From Reticulascus tulasneorum (lineage: Eukaryota > Ascomycota > Sordariomycetes > Glomerellales > Reticulascaceae), in NCBI GenBank assembly GCA_001557505.1, contig LSAX01000008.1, positions 2,232,001 through 2,296,000 of the forward strand: a DNA stretch of 64,000 nt, given 5' to 3'. Within the stretch, counting starts at the first letter, position 1. Each line of letters opens with the position of its first letter. Positions 9,580 to 19,761 of this stretch are shown here, in pieces. The notes under the pieces are model-generated. The model was not told the DNA's origin and searched no databases. It saw only the letters and a list, made by a program, of their open reading frames with translations. The position numbers were made by a program, and so were the translations under genes.

Positions 9580-10741
9580 GTTGTATCCTAATCCGATAGA
9601 ATATGACTAGGTAAAAACGAGGCATGCACCAAGTAAGGGCAGCTAGAATGAAGTCTTGGTTGAGGCAAAGAATGGGTCATTCACAGAGGGCAGAGAGTAT
9701 TCATATATCTTCTGTCAACGTCCACGCTCATCAGGCTATAGTTGTACTATTAACCGACATTTCCAATAGCTCGCACCGGCGCATTCAGTCGTTTAGACGC
9801 AGACCTAGACATTTACATATCAAATCAATCTGTTTAGGCTCTAGATTGATGGGACCAGTCTATTCACTACCATCATTGGTGCACTTATAGAGGGTTGGTT
9901 TCGAACACATCTAATCGGCTGCGGCGTGGTGGAACGATCTCTAATCAACCCATCCTCTTTCTCTTGGCCGTAATATGTAAGAGCCGCCATTTGTGCTAAC
10001 CCAGAATCCAAATACGGTCAACAAAAAGAAAGCGCGTGCCGAGTCGGTTACCCAATTTAACTCTGCACTGTGGCTTGGTTCCCCCGCCGCACGGAACTAG
10101 GGCCGTCTCCTCGATCTGGACATTGCTATGACAGGTCTCCGGGATCTGCTGTCAAAAGTTCCCCAGCCTACACACGTAGCCTGACCGCACAGTCCGGCTG
10201 AAATGGGTCCCTGCGCTCAGAACCCGGCGTTCAGAGCCCGGCATCGAGGGTCGGCATCGAGGGCCAGCAAGTGGAGGTTGAGTCTATCCTATTGAGTGTG
10301 GGCGGACTGCGCCTTCCAGAGATTATAGCCAAATCTTTTAACCCAAACCTTTGACGCTTTCAGTGTACGATGCCACTAATAAGCTCGCTGTTTACAATGC
10401 TCCTCTACAGCACTTTGATATCACTGCGGCATCCTCGTCTCCAGGTGTTCTATCGGCAATGATCAACGGCATTTGAACGGAGCGCCAAGCCCGCGAAGCT
10501 GAAAATGGTTGTGCGAGTAAGGCATTGACGGGGTCTTTCGCGCTGTGCTCAAATTGCGGACAAAATCACTTTCTCCGCGATGCTGACCTAAGGTAGCACC
10601 GCAAATATTCATTATACAGACATCCTTACCTAAAACCATTCGTAGAACTGTTTCCGCTTTGTCATCGCCCTCGGCGCTCTTCTCCGTCCGGCAGTATACA
10701 ACTCATACATTTGTTGACTCTGGGCGCCCGCCCGGCCTCGT
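9580..10741. other. Gene-free stretch
   Basis: About 1.2 kb without a supported gene. Around 10200-10260 there are short imperfect repeats (CAGAACCCGGCGTT / CAGAGCCCGGCATCGAGGG / TCGGCATCGAGGG). No transposon ends or domains are recognised. Confidence 0.4.
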
Positions 10742-12316
10742 TTAGCTTAGTCGAGCTTCCTCGATTCTTCTGCTGGCGTCCTGCAGTTCTATCTCAGCTT
10801 GCTGGACTCGGCGGCCCCTGCTGCGGCGCTTTTTCCACATAGGGGCGGCCACCTCGGCGCCGACAAACAGGATTAGTCCGACGAAGAGCGTGCCCGCCTG
10901 GTCCGACTCGTGGATCGACTGGGGAGCGCACGGCATGAAGAAACATGACCGTGACACGTGGACAGTGCGCGCAATATACCCCTGGAAGACGTAGGCGATG
11001 ATGTGAAGTATGATGGTGGTCATGGAAACCGACACCAGCAGTGCATAGCCCAAGACCACGATTGGAAACAACAAAACCGGGCCACCTTCATTGTTATAAC
11101 TCCTCGCGCATGATACGAGCGGGTAGACGATGAACAAGAAGACGGCAGCTATCTTCCAAGAGTCTTTGCTACGAACGCTTTCGGTGATGCGGGAGATTCT
11201 GAGGGGCCAGGTTCGATTGGTGCTGTCTTGGCCAATCTGTAGCTTGTGACTGATCTTAGTGCAGAGCTCAAAGAGGAGCTTGGCAGAGTAGACGCATACA
11301 AGCACATAACTGATAAAAGCCGCGCCCCAGAGATGCCATAACTTGTCCATGCCCTCCCAGTACATGGCTGGAACATGAATAAAGGGCCCACTTTCAGCAA
11401 GGATGTCGACCCTGCCGAGAATGAGACTCGCGGTGGCCAGGGAGCAGGCAGGCCAGAACAACCCGAGCCGTAGGACGAAGATTCGCCACCGCCAAAACCC
11501 TTCTCCGCTGAGGGCAGCGTACCACTTGTAGAGCAGCATCTGAAAGAGTCCGTGCAGGATGCCCCAGAAGACGACGGTGATGGCTGCACCGACCGACCCG
11601 GCCTCCTTTTTCCAGGGTTCGGCCTCCTTGGACTGGCCGCTGCTGCCTTCGCCTCCCTGAGGACTACGCCGGAGGCGATGCAGGGCGATGGAATGCCGGG
11701 CCAACTCGACGGCGACCCAGTTCATGCCAGCCAGATACACCCAGGCGTTGATGTCGGGAAATTCATCGTTATTGGGGTTCAGGGCGTGAACCCAAGACCC
11801 GCAGATGCAGAGGAACCAGCCAGCCCACGTCCCAGGCCCATAGAGTCCGCTGACATTGGCGATGCCGAGCTCGTCCGGATCTTCTCCGGAGACATCGAGT
11901 AAGAGAGGCTCTGAAGGTTCGCTAGTAGCCGTTGCGGGCGTATTGACGGCAATTGCCGTCGCCGTCGTCGTCGTCGTCGTTGCCAGAGGTGTTACTGTCA
12001 TCGCCTTCGGCTCCACAATACCTGTGGCAGCTGTTGACGGAAGCCGCATTGAGAGGGAGACGATAGCCACATATATAAACAGCCGGCGCTGCCCGAGGCG
12101 AATTGCATGAGGCATTTCTGAGGATGCTCTTGCGCCGGATTGTTTAGAATCAAAATCAAGAATTAAGACTGCAACTCTGAACAGGAACGGCATATGAGCT
12201 GTCGCGTGGCGTGCAGTGTTGGTCAGAGCCTCGAAGACTTCAGCCGCACCGCTTCTTGCCCGATTGAGGCAGCCAAGAGGCGCCGACCCTTGACTGCGAT
12301 ACAAAAGCTTTATCAT
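10742..12316 (-). CDS. Multi-pass membrane protein of unknown function
   Basis: Open frame of 524 residues without introns. The first about 70 residues are unlikely to be real because they fall on repeat DNA; the Met at about 12112 (MPHAIRLGQRR) starts a signal-anchor-like segment and is a better start. A Thr-rich stretch encoded by a GTC-type microsatellite (about 11957-11985) is followed by a conserved-looking NVSGLYGPGTWAGWFLCICGSW segment and about seven hydrophobic helices, then a basic Arg-rich, helical C-terminus. The DELGIANVSGLYGPGTWAGW motif recurs in uncharacterised fungal plasma-membrane proteins; I know no function. It is the first of three minus-strand genes leading up to the repeat-peptide precursor, all transcribed away from it. 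Confidence 0.6.
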   Translation of the reverse strand: MIKLLYRSQGSAPLGCLNRARSGAAEVFEALTNTARHATAHMPFLFRVAVLILDFDSKQSGARASSEMPHAIRLGQRRLFIYVAIVSLSMRLPSTAATGIVEPKAMTVTPLATTTTTTATAIAVNTPATATSEPSEPLLLDVSGEDPDELGIANVSGLYGPGTWAGWFLCICGSWVHALNPNNDEFPDINAWVYLAGMNWVAVELARHSIALHRLRRSPQGGEGSSGQSKEAEPWKKEAGSVGAAITVVFWGILHGLFQMLLYKWYAALSGEGFWRWRIFVLRLGLFWPACSLATASLILGRVDILAESGPFIHVPAMYWEGMDKLWHLWGAAFISYVLVCVYSAKLLFELCTKISHKLQIGQDSTNRTWPLRISRITESVRSKDSWKIAAVFLFIVYPLVSCARSYNNEGGPVLLFPIVVLGYALLVSVSMTTIILHIIAYVFQGYIARTVHVSRSCFFMPCAPQSIHESDQAGTLFVGLILFVGAEVAAPMWKKRRSRGRRVQQAEIELQDASRRIEEARLS

Positions 12317-12368
12317 GCAGGTACGCCACCACTACCTAAATGTTGTAGGGATAGCATACACATCTTCT
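12258..12368. repeat. Direct repeat copy A (111 bp)
   Basis: Closely matches 14426-14536 in the same orientation; both begin GCCCGATTGAGGCAGCCAAG and share CATGCAGGTACGCCACCACT, and both end CATCTTCT. Copy A overlaps the annotated 5' end of the membrane-protein frame, copy B lies upstream of the next minus-strand gene, so both sit at about the same place relative to a gene start. Identity is roughly 80-85% by eye. Confidence 0.75.
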
Positions 12369-12955
12369 TCTTTTTTGGTTCAATTGCTGGAGGCGCACTG
12401 CTTTAGGCCACTGCTGTGGCCAGTCGACCAAGTCTTCGGAATGGGATAAACAATGGAGCAAGCATGCTTTCTGACCTTATGAATTGTAAATGAGCGGCTA
12501 GAGCTAACCACCGTGTCAAAGAAAGCCGGCACAGAGCTCAGTGACCTTAACAAGAGGGAGATGTCCTAAGCAATAAAATATACGATCGGCAGTTGAAGAC
12601 CACCTTTCAAGCTGGAGCATCCAAAGTACGAGCGCAAACTCTCAAGCCTTTGAAGTCATATTAAAACGGCCCCCTGCAGCAATAGCATCAACAGATGGGT
12701 TGTACCCCACGATTCCTACTGAATTCCTCCTATCTCGTGAGTAACCCCTTACTTAGCCATATCCACTCCAGTCCCAGATTCGTTTCGCGATGCAGTCAAC
12801 TCCTCGAATCCAGTGCTGTTGTGTTTTTTCAAACCGGCACTTCCTGTTCTATCATTGTTCTGTACGACCAAATCTATATCAGTTCGAAGTCTGATTCGGG
12901 ACGTTTTTCATAGCAATTTCCTACCGCCTATGAGGTTTGAAATATCCTAGTACTT
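12369..12955. other. Intergenic
   Basis: No gene recognised between the two minus-strand membrane-protein genes, apart from the repeat at its start. Confidence 0.4.
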
Positions 12956-13975
12956 CTAACATCTCCACCAGGCCCTCCCTGATGGCTGCCTTTTGGATTT
13001 GGCAATATAGTACTCGGCGACAAGATTTGGATAGAGATAGAATATATAAGGCAAGATCATTTTGGCGATGATAAGAAAAACAGCAATCCCGATTGGTCCG
13101 ACGATAGAAAATACCGTGAATCCATAGGAAGCAGCATGGAAAACATCGTTTTGGGCAAGTTGGTTCGTCCCTAGCCCTAGTTGCATTGCCGTCAAAACAA
13201 GAGCGATGTAGGCCGCGGCCGTACCTAGCCATCCCAGGTTATGACGGAATGAAGTCGCAAGCGCATCAGCGAAGGTGGGCCACACGCTGAACTCGGGGTG
13301 GACTCGCAGCTCCCCAAAATTGAATCGTTCGTGTATCTGCTGGTCGAAATCCTTCTTGCGTGCGAGGGTTTTGACGAATTCATGCCAAGTATCCCAACGA
13401 ACATCTTGTGGAATAAGATTCAGGTCCTTAGCAATCGTAAAGTCGGTTTCGTACTGAACGAGCGAGACATAGCTGTATAAGAAGCCAAGAGCACATCTCC
13501 GCAACGTTCTCCTCCTGCAGCATGGGTACTCATCGTGTAGGCAGGACAAATGGTCAACCCAGAAACTCGAGTTCAATAGGTATCGAGGTATCGGCTTAAG
13601 AAATATGCGCTCACCCCACCACACAAGATGTTGATCCATTCGCTCCGTGAGGACGAATGTGCGATTTAATACGAGCTGTTGATTGAGCGCTTTAGGTGCT
13701 TGTCGCGTGCCCCAGAGGTGGAATCGCGTTGTGTTGGTGTCCTGGAAGTGCAGGGAGAACTCTAATTCCAGGAACGGAAGAAGAGTGACAGTGTTGATGG
13801 TCACGATTTTGGACCCCTTTATTCGTAGCGCTACGGGAAGGGTTCTTATGTCCTGAAAGGAAGCCGGGAATGGCGAAGGTATGGTCCCATCATCAGAGAG
13901 CCCGAGAGCATCTTGCGCGACTGGTATTTTAACGTTTTCAACAGGAAACAGCCTATCTGTGAATGGGGCCTCCAT
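12956..13975 (-). CDS. Conserved fungal membrane protein, DUF6601-like
   Basis: 339 residues. The central block TERMDQHLVWWGERIFLKPIPRYLL, followed by RCALGFLYSYVSLVQYETDF and IAKDLNLIPQDVRWDTW, matches from memory a large fungal family (I believe DUF6601; relatives are often mis-annotated as subtilisin-like proteases, but no protease triad is present). Two or three C-terminal membrane helices follow (GWLGTAAAYIALVLTAMQ; FTVFSIVGPIGIAVFLIIAKM). The sequence just before the ATG reads as a splice acceptor (TGTGACAG), with a GTAAGT donor preceded by an ATG at 14039-14041, so a tiny first exon may exist. Unknown function. It lies between the other membrane protein and the UstYa-like gene, all on the minus strand. 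Confidence 0.65.
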   Translation of the reverse strand: MEAPFTDRLFPVENVKIPVAQDALGLSDDGTIPSPFPASFQDIRTLPVALRIKGSKIVTINTVTLLPFLELEFSLHFQDTNTTRFHLWGTRQAPKALNQQLVLNRTFVLTERMDQHLVWWGERIFLKPIPRYLLNSSFWVDHLSCLHDEYPCCRRRTLRRCALGFLYSYVSLVQYETDFTIAKDLNLIPQDVRWDTWHEFVKTLARKKDFDQQIHERFNFGELRVHPEFSVWPTFADALATSFRHNLGWLGTAAAYIALVLTAMQLGLGTNQLAQNDVFHAASYGFTVFSIVGPIGIAVFLIIAKMILPYIFYLYPNLVAEYYIAKSKRQPSGRAWWRC

Positions 13976-14589
13976 CTGTCACAGTCCATATATAAGCGGC
14001 TATTTAGGCGAAATCATAAGGTTTAGCAATGGACTTACCATGGCCCTCTCACAGTATCTTGCAGTGAAGTCCCAGATATTGCAGTGCGATTGAGTAGTCG
14101 AAATCGAAAATCACGGGCACGCGATTGTGTAGGGGCTGGCATGTTCTGTAATTGACTCAAATGAACGTCCCGACCACCAGATGTATGGCTGCCTTATGAC
14201 TGCATTGGAGTATGTATGGCTGCCTTATAACTGCAGAGGGGGCTTGTACCTGGTTCAATTTCTACTCCGATAGTCGATAGCCTCGTCTACATAGCCCTGA
14301 GCATACATATTTAGAACACTATACACCGAAAGCTCTACCTTGGACAATATTAGTTAAGAAGTGCACCTTCTAACTTTTATAAATTTAAAGGTGTAGATAA
14401 AGCCAGTCAACACCTTAAGAAATGCGCCCGATTGAGGCAGCCAAGAGGTGCCAAGTCCCGACTGTCAACACAAGCTTTCTCATGCAGGTACGCCACCACT
14501 ACCTAATGTCGGAGGGATAACATACACACATCTTCTATGGTTAATGTTACATTGCGAGACTGCTGCTCACGCACAAGAATACCCACATT
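13976..14589. other. Intergenic with short repeats
   Basis: No gene. Holds an imperfect 30-bp-period tandem repeat at 14182-14234 (TGTATGGCTGCCTTATGACT and a near copy) and direct repeat copy B. Confidence 0.5.
14426..14536. repeat. Direct repeat copy B (111 bp)
   Basis: Partner of 12258-12368; same length, same orientation, mostly scattered substitutions plus small compensating indels. Lies between the UstYa-like gene and the DUF6601-like gene. Confidence 0.75.
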
Positions 14590-15631
14590 TCATACGTATC
14601 GCACTTTTTTGTTCGTGCCCAGGTCATCCCCAATGACCAGAAGAGAGGGCTCAGCCTCAACTTCCATAACTGTCTTCGGCCGGGAGATGTTTTGGAACTT
14701 CTCAATCGTCTTCGCGAGACCGACCTTCTTCTGCCATTCCAGAAGAGGCTGGTGCGCGACACACTGCCGCTTTATGTTAAAGTCTGGGTAAGGGTTCTCC
14801 TGCGTCTTCATCCACACATGAGAAATCAGATCCACGCTTGGGTAGCAAGTCAATGCTTGCAGAATGATGTCGAGGCAATGCGAGAGATGGGCCTGGTGTC
14901 TTTTGGGTGCCGATGAGCTGGTTGATGTCAGTCGGTCGATGCATGCCATAAGCCAAGTATCGGGTGAGTTCCACTTACAGATTCGCATACACGTCGCCGT
15001 AGTAGTGGTCAAAAAACGCATATTTTCTGATCTCATTGAGACAGTGTATCTGATGCTGTCCGTCCAGCTCGACGAGATAAAGGTCGGAGCCTAGACCCCA
15101 TTCCTCTGGCAGCGTGACTCCCATTGCAGGGTCTTTGCCCAGCTTCCTGATGTCATCTGCGCTGACACCGAAGAAGTCTATTTGTGCAATGTCTGCCCAT
15201 GCCTGATCAACCTCCGGGCTCGGGTCCTGTCGATAAATGACCGGTGGCTCGTAGTCGTTGAATAGCGCTCCTCTGACGGTTACTGTTTCCAGCTGGATTG
15301 GGATCGAGTCGAGGACTGGGCCTATGAGTTGTTAGCCATCTAATACCCATTTTGGCGTTGAGACGAACTGTATGGTGTGAGCTGCTTGATCAACCGTCTC
15401 GGGTCATGAAGCAGCGTCCATGAGTAGAAAAGGATCGCACACGATGCGAGGAAAAGAATCGCATTAACAACTGCAATCAACTTGAGTCTCCGACCCCATA
15501 CCTCTCGGATTTGAGGCTGGCGGTTGTCAGTATAAAACTAATACGGTGGATGTTTCTCGCATTCAACATACCGCTCCAGCAAGGTCCTCGACCGAATCTT
15601 TAGTTGGCAAACTTTGGTAGGTTTGTTTCAT
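14590..15631 (-). CDS. UstYa-like (DUF3328) oxidase, candidate RiPP-tailoring enzyme
   Basis: Four exons, 292 residues: 15631-15572, 15516-15369, 15321-14979 and 14917-14590. All junctions have GT..AG ends and keep frame; introns are 55, 47 and 61 bp. Residues 1-25 are cytosolic, followed by one membrane anchor (LIAVVNAILFLASCAILFY). The globular part contains both family hallmarks: HQIHCLNEIRK and HLSHCLDIILQALTC, i.e. two HxxHC motifs. UstYa-family (DUF3328) proteins catalyse oxidative cyclisation, chlorination or related steps in ustiloxin, phomopsin, asperipin and other fungal pathways, especially on Kex2-processed ribosomal peptides. Its neighbour 0.7 kb away is such a precursor, divergently transcribed, which makes a joint pathway the natural reading. 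Only one UstY-type gene is visible; ustiloxin needs two. Confidence 0.88.
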
Positions 15632-16340
15632 GATTTGGGATAGAATATTTTGAGAACTTAGGCGGCACGCAACCGAGACTGAGGGCGAGACCAAGTTGAT
15701 GTTGGAGACGGAGCCTCTACTAAAATTTCCAACGTTACATCAGTTGCCACAAGCGCCCGCATGATGTGATAAGCCTAAACTGCCCGCCCATGGTAAATTG
15801 ACCCTAGAGCCTGCTGAGGGGCACAGTTGAGTTACCCCTCGCTGGGGAAAGTCTGATAATTGGTGGCCTTTAGTAGACCGGTGGAAGCATGCAACAATGG
15901 CTACGTAGTTACGCCGGCAAAGCTTAAGTCGTCAACGTCTGAATATGGTCTGCGCCGCACCCGTAGTTGGAAAAACTATCTTCACCTGCCTACTCAAGCG
16001 AGATCTCCTATGGCGGCTTATCTCCACCTTCCTAGAGAAGGCAGTGACAAAGCATTATTTCTGGCCATGGTTTCTGATGCTACTTTGTAATAGTAATATG
16101 ATTCATCATTGTAGTTGCCATTCGGTAGATAGAAATGGATGGGCCGATGGCATCTAGAGAAGGATTGCTTCTTTAAGCAGGATATAGGATTGCGGCCGCT
16201 GTCGATCAATGCTTGCTCAATGCTTGTTCGGTACAGGATGGCTCTGCGAACAACGTTAAAATGGCTCTGTCGCCAGTGAAGACGACACACCATCCTTCCA
16301 TCCATTATTCAGTACGAAGATAAACTTGCTAGGCGTCAAA
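15632..16340. promoter_or_regulatory. Shared divergent promoter region, UstYa-like / peptide precursor
   Basis: 709 bp between the start of the UstYa-like gene (-) and the start of the repeat-peptide precursor (+). No other gene seen. A head-to-head layout would allow co-regulation; I cannot identify a specific operator. Confidence 0.5.
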
Positions 16341-16838
16341 ATGCATATCAAAAGCCTTCTTACAGCCCTCGTGGCATACAGCGCTGCTGTCGTCGCCCTT
16401 CCAGTAGAGGGAAATGGCCCGTCTGCCAATGTCCTCGATAAGAAAGCCGAGGCATATGGACCTCCTCTCAACCACCATATCATCGCCAAGGACAAACATG
16501 CTGAAGCATACGGAGCTCTTCGCAACCCGGACCTTGTCCCCCCCCCTACCAAGCGTGCTGAGGCCTATGGACCTCCTCTCAACCACCATATCATCGCCAA
16601 GGACAAACGTGCTGAAGCATACGGACCACCTCTCAACCCGCACCTTGTCAGCCCTATCAAGCGTGCTGAGGCCTATGGACCTCCTCTCAACCCACATATC
16701 GTCACCAAGGACAAACGTGCCGAAGCATATGGACCTCCTCTCAACCCGCATATCGTCACCAAGGATAAACGTGCTGAAGCATACGGACCTCCTCTCAACC
16801 CGCACCTAGTCAGCCCCATCAAGCGTGATGAGGCATAG
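16341..16838 (+). CDS. Kex2-processed repeat-peptide precursor (candidate dikaritin-type RiPP)
   Basis: 165 residues, one exon, ATG at 16341. Signal peptide MHIKSLLTALVAYSAAVVA, a short leader ending in DKK, then seven tandem units: residues 36-53, 54-72, 73-90, 91-108, 109-126, 127-144 and 145-162, and a DEA tail. Units 3-7 are 18 residues long and read AEAYGPPLN, then HHIIAKDKR, PHIVTKDKR or PHLVSPIKR. Unit 2 is divergent (AEAYGALRNPDLVPPPTKR) and unit 1 ends KH instead of KR. KR and KK are kexin sites, so secretory-pathway cleavage would release six or seven similar Tyr-containing peptides; the AEA start also resembles a dipeptidyl-aminopeptidase trimming signal. This is the architecture of UstA/PhomA-type precursors. 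There is no Trp-Cys core as in alpha-pheromones. Alternative: an unmodified secreted repeat peptide. The UstYa-like gene next door favours a cyclised RiPP. Confidence 0.85.
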   Translation: MHIKSLLTALVAYSAAVVALPVEGNGPSANVLDKKAEAYGPPLNHHIIAKDKHAEAYGALRNPDLVPPPTKRAEAYGPPLNHHIIAKDKRAEAYGPPLNPHLVSPIKRAEAYGPPLNPHIVTKDKRAEAYGPPLNPHIVTKDKRAEAYGPPLNPHLVSPIKRDEA

Positions 16839-19389
16839 TCTGCCCGCCGGTTAGCGACACCCAACAGCCTCTCCTCGTGAGTGGAAGGAGAACTTCGAAC
16901 TCAAATAGGGCTTGCTAGAGGCAGATGGCATCAGTTCTGGCAAGGTTTATTAGGTGTGAGGTCCTTGTTGAAATAGGGTTCGATGCATAATGTACCTCTG
17001 AACCTTTGTATATGTAGATGGGGCGGCCTTACGAGATGTACTCTCCATTGGAGCCAATTACCTTCCTTCAACCCATTGAGCATAGTTATACACAAGAATT
17101 TGACAAAGAATTTGACAAAGAATTTGTTTGTGCAAGATGGCAATCATCACGTGTAGCGGGAATGTCATTCGTGTAAACGCGAGCCTTTTGCACTGCTCAT
17201 GGCGTAACTCGTATGTAATCCTGTGACGATTGGCATCTAATCGACTCGGTCAAGAACAATATTCATGTTTGCCACTCCGTCGCGAAGCCACCCTCTCGTC
17301 ACGTCTTACGTAACACCGAGCGGCTTTACTAAACCTTCTTCCGAGCAGGTTTCAGAAAGGCTAGCGTAGGCTTCCTGGAGCTGCACATGTAAGACCAAAC
17401 ATGGCAAGCTCTCGCCGGCTTACTCGATACTCTCCAGGGCTTAGATCGCCGATTTCGGAATCGACGGCCACCTGGCAGTTCACTTTCTATGACGTGGTCC
17501 TAAGCTATGGGAAGCTGAAGAGGCAAGTCGCCCCACGAGCCTCAAGTTTCAGCGTTTCCATTGTGGCGCAAGGCAATTAGTCACAGTTGACTCGATTGGA
17601 CGCCCCGTTTCAGGCTGAGCTCCATAAGTCTGTCTTCAGCCGAACAATGTCAACTTACGGCTAGCATCTAGGTAGCCGTACTTGGACAACGGCTCTGGAG
17701 ACTTGGCAGACGGTTGCCTAGTGCGCAGCCGCACGTGACTTCCAGGACTCGCAGGACAAGTCTTGCAGCCTTGTCGTTATGTCTTTCATCTAGGAAGCTT
17801 GCCTCGATGCGCCTAAAACGCAATGTCATTGTGCCAAAGGCAACTTCTCTACTATTCTGGCGGCTCAATAGTGGCGCCGCCTAATTCATGCCACGGGGTG
17901 ATCTATCTCCGCACGGCCGAGCCAGCATATTTAGTGGGGCCGGGCCGTAGTTTACGCTGTCGCCCGAGAGACGACGCCGACTGCATCCGAAGCACCCGAT
18001 ATTTGCCCAGTCTCCTATTTTATTGCCAGAACTGTGGCTTGACAAATAGCAAAGGGAGCTGGATAGAGATGAATGGGACGTTTCTGATTCCATGAGGCCA
18101 GCAACATTGAAATGAAAGCAGGTACCACCGAGTTCCAAATTCAAAACCTGCTATTCGTCACATCGACACTCTCCAGCGAGTGATAGCATCGCCATTTCAC
18201 AACCTATGGTGGCAAGAGGCCGTGAGCACATTCCATGGGCCATTCCTCTTCATAGCGTGGTTCGTCGCCGCAATATGCTTGGAACAGCGACTCATAATAT
18301 CCTGGACACAGATGGAAGTGATCATTTTCTTACCCTTTCGCTGCGTACGATTGGCTGAAATTTCTGAGTATCAGCCTGAAACACCGAGCCTTGAAAATTC
18401 GCACTTGTACATCCCATTCCATAATTTCTGACCCTTGCCTTCGCTTCGTTCATACAAGGGCATCAACAGACATATATGCCCTCTCAATTACAATGGCTAA
18501 GACGACATGCCAACTATTTTTAGATATCAGCCATGTGTACTTCTACTGGAGGCTAGGTTTCCTTGCGCCATCTGGTGTGAAGATGCCCTGGCAAAATACG
18601 GAGTTTTAACAGCAGTTTTCTCCTTATGCATATGCCGCCGCATGCGTTCCTGTTTTGCATACTCCCAGATATCAATCTTACACCTCAGTCGCCGGGAAAC
18701 CTTCCTCAGCCTTCCAGCTACTAAGCGCTTGAACTGGACGCGTCGTGAGGGTAGTAGGCGTACGAAAAGGCGGGGAAGGTGCGTACATGGATGTATATCG
18801 GCAACAATTTTGGGCGGGTGGTGGTAGTTGTCAGGTGCACTGCCACGACGCCTGCCAACTAAGCAAGCCCTGTCAAATTAAGAGATCTTATTTAGATCAG
18901 CCATGCCGTTAGATCTTTTGCTTTGGGTGCATCCACGACAAGTCGTTTTGATATGTTCTATGCTACAGGATTATTTTGTACGAGTAACCTTTTAAGTATG
19001 CCCACCAAGGCGTTATACGGCCTGCATATGAGGTCTTTGTAACTGGTTCTGTCTATCAGGCCAGCCAAGCACCAACTTTCGTCTAGCACCTCTTCCTCGT
19101 CGATAAATTGCAGCAGACTGACGAGTTTAAGTATCCGGTAATAGTAAGCCTGTGGCCACTCGTTAAGAAGCACAGCTGATAAGGGCACTGTTATAGGCAG
19201 CCACACAATAAACTAAAACAGAGTGCAAGATATTGCGTCCCCAAACACAAATAAAACAAATCTACCCTAATAAGAGGGGTAAGAGATGGAACTCGAGGCT
19301 GTATTGAAACGGCCCTAGGAGGGCCGTCCGCGAATCCGAAATGACGGTCAAGTCAATAACAACATGAAATTGGAAATGACACCTGCCAG
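16839..19389. other. 2.5 kb gene-free, low-coding DNA
   Basis: Only short frames without domains on either strand. I looked for a second UstY (HxxHC pair), a tyrosinase-like protein, a peptidase or a transporter that could complete the peptide cluster and saw none. A short ATTTGACAAAGA repeat occurs at about 17098-17121. Confidence 0.45.
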
Positions 19390-19761
19390 ATGACATTTGA
19401 TCCCTCGCAAGAGCTATTCCTCGACCCCCCAGAGCCCGCCCCCGGCGCTCCACTCCTTTCCGATAATGAAACGAAACTCCTCAGCTCGTTCTTCGAGGAC
19501 ATGACGGCTGATCACTACAATATGCCTTCATATGGCGAGAGCCTCAACTTCAGTGATGCATAGTTAGAGCTTCCTCCGCAGCTCATGGGTACGACCACAT
19601 CGTTTGACCAGTCGCCAGCTACCTCCGGTCTTGCTCCTGGCAATGGAATTCTTAACAAAGACTGTACCGATATGCTATCTATGAGCTCCAACATGATGCC
19701 GCCGTCTCTGGTCTCCCAGGCCTTAGATCAGCACCCCTCCGCAGATGTTCTTGCAGCTTGA
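19390..19761 (+). pseudogene. 5' fragment of a probable bHLH transcription factor
   Basis: From ATG 19390 the frame reads MTFDPSQELFLDPPEPAPG, LLSDNETKLLSSFFEDMT, HYNMPSYGESLNFSDA, then TAG at 19561 where a Trp codon (TGG) is likely, then LELPPQLMGTTTSFDQS and, after about 50 more residues, HPSADVLAA followed by TGA. Acidic FFEDMT / PSYGE / LNFSDA-type N-termini occur in fungal basic helix-loop-helix regulators, but the DNA-binding region itself is missing downstream. The TGG to TAG change is a G-to-A transition at TpG, as repeat-induced point mutation produces. Dead fragment; family call is from memory of the N-terminus only. Confidence 0.45.

Noticed and set aside
16341..16838. Alpha-factor-type mating pheromone precursor
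   Set aside because: The architecture is similar (signal peptide, KR-AEA units), but the units lack the Trp/Cys core of filamentous ascomycete alpha pheromones, and a UstYa-like gene is adjacent.
16256..16864. Minus-strand frames across the peptide precursor with Arg/Ser repeats
   Set aside because: Complement of the 54-bp units; the forward frame has a signal peptide and Kex2 sites, the reverse ones have none.
17000..19380. Possible missing cluster enzymes (second UstY, tyrosinase, peptidase)
   Set aside because: I looked for HxxHC pairs and longer frames on both strands; none were found.
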